Source: Leuconostoc carnosum (GTDB lineage Bacteria > Bacillota > Bacilli > Lactobacillales > Lactobacillaceae). From it: DNA of 64,000 nucleotides. Below are positions 1 to 8,212 of the stretch, piece after piece. The position numbers were made by a program, and so were the translations under genes. A model generated the notes under the pieces. It saw nothing but the letters and a program-made list of their open reading frames with translations, had not been told where the DNA came from and searched no databases. The stretch lies in assembly GCF_014207505.1 (NCBI RefSeq), contig NZ_JACHGL010000001.1, positions 310,001-374,000 on the forward strand, in the 5' to 3' direction. Every line of letters starts with the position of its first letter. The first letter of the stretch is position 1.

Positions 1-2
1 AA

Positions 3-245
3 GTAGCACCTGGGACTTGGTTTTTACAATTTGATCAAACTCACGATACACCCCAAAACCGCCAAAAAGTAATTGATGTTTTAAAAAAATATCATGGAAC
101 TAATCCAGTGGTGATTCATTGGCAAAATACCGAAAAAACTCAGCAACTTGATGAAACATTTTGGTTGGGTGATGAAACCGCTATCATACTTGAATTGGCG
201 CCATTATTAGGTTATGATAATGTTATTTTTAGAAGAAGTCATTGA
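3..245 (+). CDS. dnaE: DNA polymerase III alpha subunit DnaE, C-terminal end (partial)
   Basis: An open frame enters from the left edge and ends at TGA 243-245, giving the last 80 residues of a protein. The end reads FWLGDETAIILELAPLLGYD and then NVIFRRSH, which resembles the C-terminal tail of Gram-positive DnaE-type replicative polymerase alpha subunits. In lactobacilli dnaE commonly precedes pfkA-pyk; here pyk follows directly. The call rests on this tail and on position, as the catalytic region lies outside the window. A weak promoter-like stretch (TTGTAT 255-260, TATAAA 276-281) separates it from pyk. Confidence 0.6.
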   Translation, partial: VAPGTWFLQFDQTHDTPQNRQKVIDVLKKYHGTNPVVIHWQNTEKTQQLDETFWLGDETAIILELAPLLGYDNVIFRRSH

Positions 246-340
246 TAATTTGCCTTGTATAAATGGCGAAGAATGTATAAAATAGACTTTGGGTAAAGTT
301 GCACAAGCAACAACCAAGACAACTAAGGAGTTATTTAACC

Positions 341-1762
341 ATGAAAAAGACGAAAATCGTCTCAACACTTGGTCCGTCATCATCTGATGTCGAAACAATT
401 GTAAAATTGATTCAAGCTGGAGCCAATGTTTTCCGCTTCAATTTCTCACACGGTGATCACGAAGAACATTTGGGTCGTATGAACGCAGTTCATGAAGCCG
501 AAAAGATCACTGGTAAAACAGTTGGTATCTTGCTAGATACCAAAGGTGCTGAAATCCGTACCACAAAGCAAGCTGACGGTAAGATTGAGTTCCATACTGG
601 CGATACATTACGTATCTCAATGGATGAAAATCTTGAAGGCACAAAGGACAAAATTGCTGTAACATATGCCGGTTTGTTCGATGATGTTAACGAAGGCGGA
701 CAAGTCTTGTTCGATGATGGTTTGCTTGGTACAACTGTTGTTGAAAAAGATTCAGCTAACCGCGAACTTGTTGTTCATGTTGACAATGACGGTATCTTGG
801 GTTCACGTAAGGGTGTTAACGCACCTGGTGTGGCAATTAACTTACCTGGTATCACTGAAAAGGATGCTGATGACATTCGTTTTGGTTTGGACCACGAAAT
901 CAATTATATTGCTGCTTCATTCGTTCGTAAGCCTGAAGATGTGCTCGAAATTCGTGCATTGTTGAAGGAAAAGAACATGGAACACGTGCAAATCATTCCT
1001 AAGATTGAATCACAAGAAGGTATTGATAATCTTGATGCTATTCTTGAAGTTTCAGATGCATTGATGGTACCACGTGGTGACATGGGTGTTGAAATTCCTG
1101 CTGAAAATGTGCCTTTGGTTCAAAAAGACATGATTCGCAAGATGAACAAATTTGGTTTGCCAGTTATTACAGCAACACAAATGCTTGACTCAATGGAAGA
1201 AAACCCACGTCCTACACGTGCCGAAGCTTCCGATGTTGCCAATGCCGTATTTGATGGTACTGATGCAACAATGTTGTCAGGTGAATCAGCTAATGGTGAC
1301 TATCCAGTCGAATCCGTTGCAACAATGGCTGCTATTAATGAAAAAGCTGAAACATCATTGCGCGAAAATGGTCGCCATCAAGATATCGTATTTGATGAAA
1401 GTGATTCAACAGAAGCTGTTGCTGCAGCTGTTGTGCGTATTGCAAATAGTGTGAACGCTAAGGCAGTTGTAGTATCAACAAATTCTGGTTACACAGCACG
1501 TATGGTTTCTAAGCACCGCCCTGATGTTAACGTTTTGGCAGTTACTTATTCAGAACGTGTACAACGTGGCTTGACGTTGAATTATGGTGTTTTGCCAGTT
1601 GTTTATGATGCACCTGAAACAATTGATGAAATGATTGCTTTGGCTAAGTCAGCTGTTAAAGAACAAGGTCTTGTTAACTCTGGTGATGCAATCGTAATCG
1701 CTGCTGGTGTGCCAATGTCACAATCTGGTACAACAAACATGATCACTGTACAAACAGTATAA
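341..1762 (+). CDS. pyk: Pyruvate kinase
   Basis: Cytosolic enzyme that transfers phosphate from phosphoenolpyruvate to ADP, forming pyruvate and ATP at the end of the phosphoketolase/glycolytic route. The 473-residue protein starts KKTKIVSTLGPSS, has the substrate-binding R32-x-N34 segment (FRFNFSHG), the catalytic Lys in PKIES (about K221), MVPRGDMGVEIP and the TATQMLDSM region, and an allosteric C-terminal domain. It lacks the extra C-terminal PEP-utiliser-like domain found in Bacillus and many lactobacillus enzymes. ATG 341 is chosen because AAGGAG (325-330) lies 10 nt upstream; a longer frame from TTG 299 has no ribosome site. No pfkA lies between dnaE and pyk, as expected for an obligate heterofermenter. 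Confidence 0.97.
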   Translation: MKKTKIVSTLGPSSSDVETIVKLIQAGANVFRFNFSHGDHEEHLGRMNAVHEAEKITGKTVGILLDTKGAEIRTTKQADGKIEFHTGDTLRISMDENLEGTKDKIAVTYAGLFDDVNEGGQVLFDDGLLGTTVVEKDSANRELVVHVDNDGILGSRKGVNAPGVAINLPGITEKDADDIRFGLDHEINYIAASFVRKPEDVLEIRALLKEKNMEHVQIIPKIESQEGIDNLDAILEVSDALMVPRGDMGVEIPAENVPLVQKDMIRKMNKFGLPVITATQMLDSMEENPRPTRAEASDVANAVFDGTDATMLSGESANGDYPVESVATMAAINEKAETSLRENGRHQDIVFDESDSTEAVAAAVVRIANSVNAKAVVVSTNSGYTARMVSKHRPDVNVLAVTYSERVQRGLTLNYGVLPVVYDAPETIDEMIALAKSAVKEQGLVNSGDAIVIAAGVPMSQSGTTNMITVQTV

Positions 1763-1786
1763 TTTTTAAATAATTTAGTAATAAAA

Positions 1787-1817
1787 GGCGCTGATGACAA
1801 CATCAACGCTTTTTTTG
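1787..1817 (+). terminator. Intrinsic terminator after pyk
   Basis: The hairpin GGCGCTGATG / CATCAACGCT with an ACAA loop has one C-A mismatch and is followed by seven T residues. It closes the pyk transcript before amt. Confidence 0.85.
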
Positions 1818-1916
1818 TTGGTTAAATAGTGATGTCATAAAACCTATCATAATTCAGCTGTTTAAATTGGTATACCTGATATGATTATCTCAACGAAATA
1901 AAGAGGAGCGATGTTT

Positions 1917-3113
1917 ATGAATACAGGAGACTTAGCGTGGGTATTGATTTCAGCAGCACTGGTATGGTTAATGACGCCAGGATTGGCACTTTTCTATGGT
2001 GGATTAGGTGAGAAACGTAATCTGTTGCATACAATGTTTGTACCAGTTTTGATTATTGGTATTGCCTCAATAGTTTGGTTTGCTGTGGGTTATTCTTTGG
2101 CATTTGGTGGTGAAGGAACTGTTATTGGTAATTTAAACCATGTATTTTTGACGGATGTATCCTTTACAAAATCAACAAAAGGGTTAACGATTCCAGATGG
2201 TGCTTTTGCACTGTTCCAAGGTATGTTTCCGATCATTACAGCAGCAATTATTACGGGATCAATTATTGGACGTGTTCGTATTAAAGCTATGATTGTTTTC
2301 ATGATTTTATGGTTGATCGTTATTTATACGCCGCTAGCACATATGGTTTGGGGTGGTGGTTTCTTAGCACAATTTGGTGCAATTGATTTTGCTGGTGGTA
2401 CTGTTGTTCACATTTCAAGTGGTGTGACTGGTCTTGTACTAGCTTTGCTTATTGGACACAGACATAACGACAAACATATACCAGTTCGTCCCTCATATGT
2501 GTTGATTGGTGGTGCATTATTGTGGGTTGGCTGGTTTGGATTTAACTCAGGGTCTGCATTAGCGGCCAATGGTACAGCCGTATTGGCTTTAGTGAACACA
2601 TGGTTAGCATCATCAGCAAGCGTCCTAACATGGGGCGTAGTAGAGTATAAAATGCGTGGACGTGCGACGCTAAGTGGTATCACTAGTGCGGGTGTCGCTG
2701 GGTTAGTCGTTATCACACCTGCTGCCGGATTTGTAGCGCCTTGGGCAGCTGTAGTAATGGGATTAATTGGTGGATTAGTTGGTTTTGCTGGTATTACTTT
2801 TGTCAAGAATAGTTTTGGTTATGATGATACCCTAGATGCTTTTGGTATCCATGGTATCGGTGGTGCAGTAGGTGCAATTTTGACAGGTATTTTCGCTGAT
2901 AAAAGTGTTGATGGTGTTGCGGGTTTGGTTAACGGTGATGTATCATTACTCGGCAAGCAACTAGTCGCCATTTTATTTACAGTTGTATTCGTAACAATTG
3001 GGACACTGATATTAGCCAAGATTACGGCAGTGATTGCAGCACCCTTACGTTTAACTGAAGAAGAAGAGGAAAAGGGATATGATGCTATTATGCATGATTT
3101 AATAGTTGAATGA
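1917..3113 (+). CDS. amt: Ammonium transporter, Amt family
   Basis: Membrane channel for ammonium/ammonia uptake. The 398-residue protein is made almost wholly of hydrophobic segments (about 11). It carries Amt landmarks: GLALFYGGLGEKRNLLHT in the first helices, the pore His in PLAHMVWGGG, and the second pore His in DAFGIHGIGGAVG. ATG 1917 is preferred over ATG 1911 because GAGGAG (1903-1908) is then 8 nt upstream rather than 2. No glnK (PII) gene follows, although amt is often paired with one. The gene ends against a terminator overlapping the start region of phoH, so it is probably monocistronic. The acidic end (EEEEEKGYDA) is cytoplasmic. Confidence 0.95.
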   Translation: MNTGDLAWVLISAALVWLMTPGLALFYGGLGEKRNLLHTMFVPVLIIGIASIVWFAVGYSLAFGGEGTVIGNLNHVFLTDVSFTKSTKGLTIPDGAFALFQGMFPIITAAIITGSIIGRVRIKAMIVFMILWLIVIYTPLAHMVWGGGFLAQFGAIDFAGGTVVHISSGVTGLVLALLIGHRHNDKHIPVRPSYVLIGGALLWVGWFGFNSGSALAANGTAVLALVNTWLASSASVLTWGVVEYKMRGRATLSGITSAGVAGLVVITPAAGFVAPWAAVVMGLIGGLVGFAGITFVKNSFGYDDTLDAFGIHGIGGAVGAILTGIFADKSVDGVAGLVNGDVSLLGKQLVAILFTVVFVTIGTLILAKITAVIAAPLRLTEEEEEKGYDAIMHDLIVE

Positions 3114-3114
3114 C

Positions 3115-3133
3115 GGGCATATGCCCTTTTTTT
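3115..3133 (+). terminator. Intrinsic terminator after amt
   Basis: GGGCATATGCCC is a perfect palindrome followed by seven T residues, starting right after the amt stop codon. It also sits just before the phoH ribosome site. Confidence 0.8.
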
Positions 3134-3175
3134 GTGTTAAAATTAGAAGAAATAATAATAAAGGGGATTTGCAAT

Positions 3176-4168
3176 TTGTCAGCACAAATACAGCAAATTT
3201 TTACATTTGAAAATTCAGAACAGCAAACAAACCTGATTGGTGCCAATGACAGCTTTTTGAATTTAATTGAAGAAGGTTTAAACGTACAGTTACATGCACG
3301 TGGTGACCAAATGACAATCGCTGGTGATGAGAACAATGTTCAACTTGCTAACGCCGTTTTACGTGAACTAACAGGGTTAATTAAGCATCAAATTAATATT
3401 TCATCCACAGATGTTGTCAGTGCTGTAACGATGGCACAACGTGGGACATTAGAATATTTTAGTGATTTATATTCTGAAACTTTAATTCGTGATAACAAGG
3501 GCCGGGCAGTTCGTGTCAAAAATTTTGGTCAACGGCAATATGTGCAATCAATTCGTAAAAGTGATGTTACTTTCGGTATCGGTCCTGCTGGAACAGGTAA
3601 AACTTATTTGGCTGTTGTTATGGCCATTTCATCACTCAAACGCGGGGAAGTCGAACGTATCATCATTACACGTCCAGCTGTTGAAGCGGGAGAGTCTTTA
3701 GGGTTTTTACCAGGTGATTTAAAAGAAAAAGTTGATCCTTATTTACGGCCAATTTATGACGCAATGAATGCTATTATTGGATCTGAACAAACACAACGAT
3801 TAATGGATCGTGGGGTCATTGAAATTGCACCATTAGCGTATATGCGTGGTCGAACACTTGATGACGCTTTCATTATTTTAGATGAAGCACAAAATACCAC
3901 AAATCAACAGATGAAAATGTTTTTAACGCGTTTAGGTTTTAGTTCAAAAATGATTGTTAACGGTGATATATCACAGATTGATTTGCCTCGTGGTGCTAAG
4001 TCAGGCTTAATCGCTGCACAGCGTATTTTAAAAGAGGTTAATCGTATTTCGTTTGTTAACTTTAGCAGTGATGATGTCGTACGGCACCCGGTTGTTGGCC
4101 TCATCGTCAATGCTTACGAGGCTGCTGAACAAAAACTAGCAGCCCTAAAAAAGGAGCAAAATAGTTAA
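3176..4168 (+). CDS. phoH: PhoH-like ATPase (PhoH/YbeZ family)
   Basis: Cytosolic P-loop ATPase of the PhoH/YbeZ family, which is linked to YbeY and RNA metabolism. The protein is about 330 residues, with Walker A GPAGTGKT and Walker B FIILDEAQN. I place the start at TTG 3176: AAGGGGA (3161-3167) lies 8 nt upstream and the protein then begins MSAQIQQIFTFENSEQ. A longer frame from 3110 would run through the amt terminator and is unlikely. The stop overlaps the ybeY start by one base (TAATG), so translation is coupled. The phoH-ybeY-dgkA-era-recO order is the usual Firmicute arrangement. Confidence 0.93.
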   Translation: MSAQIQQIFTFENSEQQTNLIGANDSFLNLIEEGLNVQLHARGDQMTIAGDENNVQLANAVLRELTGLIKHQINISSTDVVSAVTMAQRGTLEYFSDLYSETLIRDNKGRAVRVKNFGQRQYVQSIRKSDVTFGIGPAGTGKTYLAVVMAISSLKRGEVERIIITRPAVEAGESLGFLPGDLKEKVDPYLRPIYDAMNAIIGSEQTQRLMDRGVIEIAPLAYMRGRTLDDAFIILDEAQNTTNQQMKMFLTRLGFSSKMIVNGDISQIDLPRGAKSGLIAAQRILKEVNRISFVNFSSDDVVRHPVVGLIVNAYEAAEQKLAALKKEQNS

Positions 4169-4650
4169 TGGATTTAGCAATCATTGATCAAACAAAAAAA
4201 GGTGTAACACCATATCATCGTGATTTAGTTCATTCAGTGTTGAATTTTGCTGGAACGGCCTTAGATTTACCTGAAAATACAGAAATGTCCGTGACGTTTG
4301 TTAATAATGATGAAATTCAACGTTATAATCAAGAATATCGTGGTGTAGATAAAGTAACAGATGTGATTAGTTTTGCTATTGAGGAAGGAGAGGATGATTT
4401 TGCTAACCTTCCTGATAATAGTTGGGCTGATGAAATTGCTAAAAATATTGGTGATATTATCGTTTCAGTCGATGTCATTAGCTCTCAAGCAGAGTATCTT
4501 GAACATAGTTATGAACGTGAGCTTGGTTTTTTAGTTGTACACGGTTTTTTGCATCTAAATGGCTATGATCATATGTTAGGTGACCAAGAAGAGAAAGAAA
4601 TGTTTGATTTACAACGGAAGATTTTAAATGATTATGGCCTCACGAGATAA
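4168..4650 (+). CDS. ybeY: Endoribonuclease YbeY (rRNA maturation factor)
   Basis: Metal-dependent RNase needed for 16S rRNA 3'-end maturation and ribosome quality control. The 160-residue protein carries the zinc-binding signature HGFLHLNGYDH near residues 125-135, and DKVTDVISFAI in the middle, both typical of the family. Its start overlaps the phoH stop by one base and its end overlaps the dgkA start by 23 bases, so the three genes are translationally coupled. The length is normal, though the family's third metal ligand His is within the signature just quoted. Confidence 0.95.
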   Translation: MDLAIIDQTKKGVTPYHRDLVHSVLNFAGTALDLPENTEMSVTFVNNDEIQRYNQEYRGVDKVTDVISFAIEEGEDDFANLPDNSWADEIAKNIGDIIVSVDVISSQAEYLEHSYERELGFLVVHGFLHLNGYDHMLGDQEEKEMFDLQRKILNDYGLTR

Positions 4651-5110
4651 TGAAAAAACAAAATTAGAAGGTGTTCCAGCGAGTGAAAAACATCAAACAA
4701 CTCGTAACAGCAATTTTTTAAAAGCTATGCGTAACTCGCTAAATGGTATTTGGATGATTTTAGTACGCGAACGTAATATGCGTATCCACATTGTACTAGC
4801 ATTTCTGATTCTGGTTGCTGGTTTGCATTACGGTATATACCGTGCAGATTGGTTGTGGGTTACGATGGCTGTATTTATTGTTATTTTCAGTGAATTTTTG
4901 AATACAATCATTGAAGCTGTAGTGGATTTAGTTGTCGAAAAAAAGTATCATCCACTAGCTAAATTGGCAAAAGATGTTGCGGCTGGGGCAGTATTAGTGG
5001 CTGTTGGTGTTGAAATTGTGATTTTGTTATTGATTTTTCAACCCTATGTTTGGCGACAATTTGGTATTGTAACTAATTTTTCGGACTTATTACATCAGTT
5101 TCAGAGATAG
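4628..5110 (+). CDS. dgkA: Diacylglycerol/undecaprenol kinase, DgkA family
   Basis: Small integral membrane lipid kinase. Gram-positive members phosphorylate undecaprenol to recycle the cell-wall lipid carrier. Three hydrophobic segments follow a charged N-terminus of about 40 residues, and the family signature EFLNTIIEAVVDL is present. The 160-residue length exceeds the usual 120-130 because of that N-terminal tail and a C-terminal extension. ATG 4628 lies inside ybeY, with GGAAG 7 nt upstream; ATG 4634 is an alternative start. It is followed by era after 55 bases. Confidence 0.92.
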   Translation: MIMASRDNEKTKLEGVPASEKHQTTRNSNFLKAMRNSLNGIWMILVRERNMRIHIVLAFLILVAGLHYGIYRADWLWVTMAVFIVIFSEFLNTIIEAVVDLVVEKKYHPLAKLAKDVAAGAVLVAVGVEIVILLLIFQPYVWRQFGIVTNFSDLLHQFQR

Positions 5111-5165
5111 TGTGGAAAATTATTTTTAGAATTAGGAGAAAGTCGGCCTAGGCGCCGCAAATATT

Positions 5166-6077
5166 ATGACAGAAACCCCATTTAAATCAGGATTCGTTGC
5201 CATTATTGGTCGTCCCAATGTTGGCAAATCTACGCTATTGAACCGAATTGTTGGTGAAAAAATCGCCATCATGTCGGACAAAGCTCAGACAACACGAAAT
5301 AAAATTCAAGGTATTTATACAACTGATAATGCACAGGTTGTTTTCATTGATACGCCAGGTGTTCATAAGCCACAGAATTCATTAGGTGATTTTATGGTGA
5401 AGTCAGCTTTTTCTGCTTTACATGAAGCAGATGCGATTTGGTTTATCGCTGATGCTTCTATGCCACGTGGGCGTGGCGATGATTTTATTATTGATCGACT
5501 AAAAGATGTTAAAAATACACCAATTTATTTGTTAATCAATAAAGTTGATTTAGTGTCACCACAAGATTTATTAACAATTATTGCTAGTTATCAAGAAGAT
5601 GCAATTGATTGGACGGAAGTCTTTCCTATATCTGCACGTGAAGGTGATAATGTGCCTGAGCTATTAGATAATATTGTCGATAGCTTAGACGAAGGCCCAC
5701 AATATTTTGATGCTGATCAATTAACAGATCATCCAGAGCGTTTTGTGATTGGTGAATTAATTCGTGAAAAAGTATTACAATTGACACGACAAGAGGTGCC
5801 GCATTCTGTTGCTGTGGTAATTGACAAAATTGCGCGTGAAAACGAAGAAAAAATTCATATACAGGCTTCAATAATTGTAGAACGTCCGACACAAAAAAAC
5901 ATTATCATTGGTAAACAAGGTACAATGATAAAAGAAATTGGAACACGTGCACGTAAAGACATTGAAAGCTTAATGGGTGATAAGGTATTTCTCGAAACAT
6001 GGGTTAAAGTAGAACCACGTTGGCGTGATCGACCACAAGCACTACAAACATTAGGTTATCGTTCAGAAGACTATTAA
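5166..6077 (+). CDS. era: GTPase Era
   Basis: Essential ribosome-associated GTPase for 30S maturation. The 303-residue protein has G1 GRPNVGKST (15-23), the G3 motif DTPG, G4 NKVD, G5 SARE, and a C-terminal KH RNA-binding domain ([21 protein letters not shown] split around the GxxG loop). The start is odd: the only good Shine-Dalgarno (AGGAGAA, 5134-5140) lies 25 nt upstream of ATG 5166. The bases between hold a GC-rich block with GGCCTAGGCGCC, and no other in-frame ATG, GTG or TTG lies there. Downstream comes a decayed reading frame, then recO. Confidence 0.96.
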   Translation: MTETPFKSGFVAIIGRPNVGKSTLLNRIVGEKIAIMSDKAQTTRNKIQGIYTTDNAQVVFIDTPGVHKPQNSLGDFMVKSAFSALHEADAIWFIADASMPRGRGDDFIIDRLKDVKNTPIYLLINKVDLVSPQDLLTIIASYQEDAIDWTEVFPISAREGDNVPELLDNIVDSLDEGPQYFDADQLTDHPERFVIGELIREKVLQLTRQEVPHSVAVVIDKIARENEEKIHIQASIIVERPTQKNIIIGKQGTMIKEIGTRARKDIESLMGDKVFLETWVKVEPRWRDRPQALQTLGYRSEDY

Positions 6078-6192
6078 TACTGCAGTTGTTAACACCAGTG
6101 TGTTTGTAAATCAATATTATTAAAAGTTCTTATGTATTATTCTGATTTGCAATTTTTGAGTGATTCAAATGACTAGGAGTTTTTGCTGAAAT

Positions 6193-6399
6193 CAGTTCAT
6201 CTTGGTGCGTTTGATTTATGAGATAGCTGCTTGTGGTAATCGGTTTATAATTGCAAACCATTCAACGGTATTAATGGCGATTCTTGATATTGAATTAATT
6301 CAGGTTTTTAAAACGAATTATGATGATAATGATATTGTGCAACTATGACGCCAATTTTTAGGCAATTCGTATCAGTTTATGCATTATTTATTAGAGTGA
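6193..6399 (+). pseudogene. Decayed reading frame between era and recO
   Basis: The 325 bases between era and recO contain an open stretch of about 50 codons (6193-6345), an in-frame TGA at 6346-6348, then 16 more codons ending RQFLGNSYQFMHYLLE and TGA 6397-6399, four bases before the recO ATG. Reading the internal TGA as a lost TGG would join them into one frame. There is no start codon with a ribosome site. The residue composition looks protein-like and the end is placed for coupling with recO, so I read it as a remnant of a short gene. I do not recognise the family. Confidence 0.45.
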
Positions 6400-6402
6400 C
6401 TA

Positions 6403-7200
6403 ATGACAGTAATTACAGGAATTGTACTATATACACGACAATATAAAGATAATGATTTGTTGGTTCGCATACTTACTGAAACACGTGGGTTGTGGACTTT
6501 TTTGGCGCGTGGTGCAAAAAAGCCAAAATCGCATCTTGCAGCAGGTGTGCAACCTTATAATTTGATTACGTTCGAAGGGGCATTTCCAGCTCGTGAAAGC
6601 GGCTTAGGATATATAAATGATGTTCAAAGAGCAACAATATATCCTCGTTTAGTTGAAGATATTGAAGCCAATGCCTATGCGGCTCTCATTGCCAGCCTGA
6701 TTAACGCCACCTTTGAGGAAGGTGACCAAATTACGCGTTGGTATAATCAGCTTTTGTTAGCACTTCAAAAATTAGATGACGGCTTGGATCCACAAATTAT
6801 TGCTAACATATTTGAAATTCAATTATTAGTACCTTTAGGCGTTGCGCCTAATTGGAAAGCAGATCCATTAAGCGGTCAAGTAGACGGTAGCTTTGATTAT
6901 TCCGAAAAGTATAATGGTATTCTTTCAGAGAATCATTACAGTTTGGATGATCATCGTTTAATGTTAGACCAAAAAACAATATTCTATTTACGCCAATTTA
7001 GTGTGATTGATTTTAGACAAGTACATGAAATAAAGGTGTCAGCAGCCACAAAACGAGGATTACAACGTGTGATTGATTATATTTATGATAATCAAGTTGG
7101 ATTAAAACCACGTGCTAAAACCTTTATTGAGCAGATGCATTCATGGCAAAATACACTCATTAATTTTAGACAAAAGGGGAACGCAAAGAATGACAATTAA
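6403..7200 (+). CDS. recO: DNA repair protein RecO
   Basis: Recombination mediator that helps load RecA at gaps with RecF and RecR and anneals single strands. The 265-residue protein has the N-terminal OB-fold typical of RecO (TGIVLYTRQYKDNDLLVRILTETRG) and the GAKKPKSHLAAGVQP segment; the C-terminal half is helical. No strong ribosome site precedes ATG 6403, and the stop of the decayed upstream frame lies four bases away, so it may once have been translated by coupling. The end overlaps the asparaginase start by 11 bases. Confidence 0.92.
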   Translation: MTVITGIVLYTRQYKDNDLLVRILTETRGLWTFLARGAKKPKSHLAAGVQPYNLITFEGAFPARESGLGYINDVQRATIYPRLVEDIEANAYAALIASLINATFEEGDQITRWYNQLLLALQKLDDGLDPQIIANIFEIQLLVPLGVAPNWKADPLSGQVDGSFDYSEKYNGILSENHYSLDDHRLMLDQKTIFYLRQFSVIDFRQVHEIKVSAATKRGLQRVIDYIYDNQVGLKPRAKTFIEQMHSWQNTLINFRQKGNAKNDN

Positions 7201-8158
7201 AAAAATATTGGTTTTGCATACTGGTGGCACAATTTCAATGCATGAAGATGAAGATGGTGATGTGGAAACAGGCACAGAAAATCCATTAAATGGTGCTACT
7301 GTTCAACTACCTGATGCAGAATTAACTGTTGAAAGTATTTTTAATTTGCCGAGTGAACATATTGGACCACGGCATATGTTGCAATTACAGCAACGTATTT
7401 TGAAAACAAAAAACAGTTTTGATGGTGTTGTGATTACACATGGTACGGATACATTAGAAGAGACGGCATTTTTTTTGGATAGTACCTTATCAGTTGACTT
7501 TCCTATTGTGATTACAGGCGCTATGCGATCATCTAATGAATTGGGATCTGACGGACTTTATAATTATCAATCAGCTTTACGTGTTGCAGCGGATAAGAAT
7601 TCGCGACACCGTGGTGTGATGGTTGTCATGAACGATGAAATTCATGCTGCACGATTTGTTACTAAAACGCATACCACAAACGTTGCTACTTTTGGATCAC
7701 CAATCAGTGGGACGATGGGGTTACTGACAAAACGCCGTATAATCTTTTTTTATCAGTTAGCGCCACGACAAGTTTTCCCAATAACATCTGTTGATCAAAA
7801 TATTCCAGTATTGGAAGCATATGCTGGAATGGATGGGCAGCTCTTAGAATTATTAGCCGCGGCAAATGTTGATGGTGTCATTATCAAGGCTTTTGGGGCG
7901 GGTAATTTATCTAAAGAGGCTGCAAATGGTGTCTCGTTACTCCTATCACAACACATTCCAGTTATAATTGTTTCTCGTAGTTTTAATGGCGTTGCTGAGC
8001 CGGTTTATGATTATCTTGGCGGCGGGGTTCAGTTGGAAAAAGCTGGTGCTATCTTTGTGACAAGTATTAATGGACCAAAAGCACGTTTGAAATTGATGAT
8101 TGGTTTATCAAATCATTTAAATCATGTTGACTTGCATACATATTTACGCAATTCATGA
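7190..8158 (+). CDS. ansA: L-asparaginase, type I (cytosolic)
   Basis: Hydrolyses asparagine to aspartate and ammonia. The 322-residue protein has the first catalytic Thr in HTGGTIS (T14) and the second in ITHGTDTLEET. No signal peptide is seen, which fits the cytosolic type I class. ATG 7190 is chosen because AAGGGGAAC lies just upstream at 7175-7183; an upstream frame from 7112 runs antiparallel to nothing useful and lies inside recO. The 11-base overlap with recO suggests co-transcription. Released aspartate could feed the threonine pathway encoded next door. It ends at a strong bidirectional terminator. Confidence 0.93.
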   Translation: MTIKKILVLHTGGTISMHEDEDGDVETGTENPLNGATVQLPDAELTVESIFNLPSEHIGPRHMLQLQQRILKTKNSFDGVVITHGTDTLEETAFFLDSTLSVDFPIVITGAMRSSNELGSDGLYNYQSALRVAADKNSRHRGVMVVMNDEIHAARFVTKTHTTNVATFGSPISGTMGLLTKRRIIFFYQLAPRQVFPITSVDQNIPVLEAYAGMDGQLLELLAAANVDGVIIKAFGAGNLSKEAANGVSLLLSQHIPVIIVSRSFNGVAEPVYDYLGGGVQLEKAGAIFVTSINGPKARLKLMIGLSNHLNHVDLHTYLRNS

Positions 8159-8170
8159 TTACTCATCATA

Positions 8171-8207
8171 AAAAAGCTGAGATTGTCCTAGACAATCTCA
8201 GCTTTTT
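8171..8207. terminator. Bidirectional terminator between asparaginase and aspartokinase genes
   Basis: AAAAAGCTGAGATTGTC and its exact complement flank a three-base loop, with T runs on both strands. It serves both converging transcription units. Confidence 0.92.
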
Positions 8208-8212
8208 CAATG

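Noticed and set aside
2408-2806. A 132-codon frame opposite amt
   Set aside because: Antisense shadow of a hydrophobic gene, giving Pro/Ala/Thr-rich translation without a start signal.
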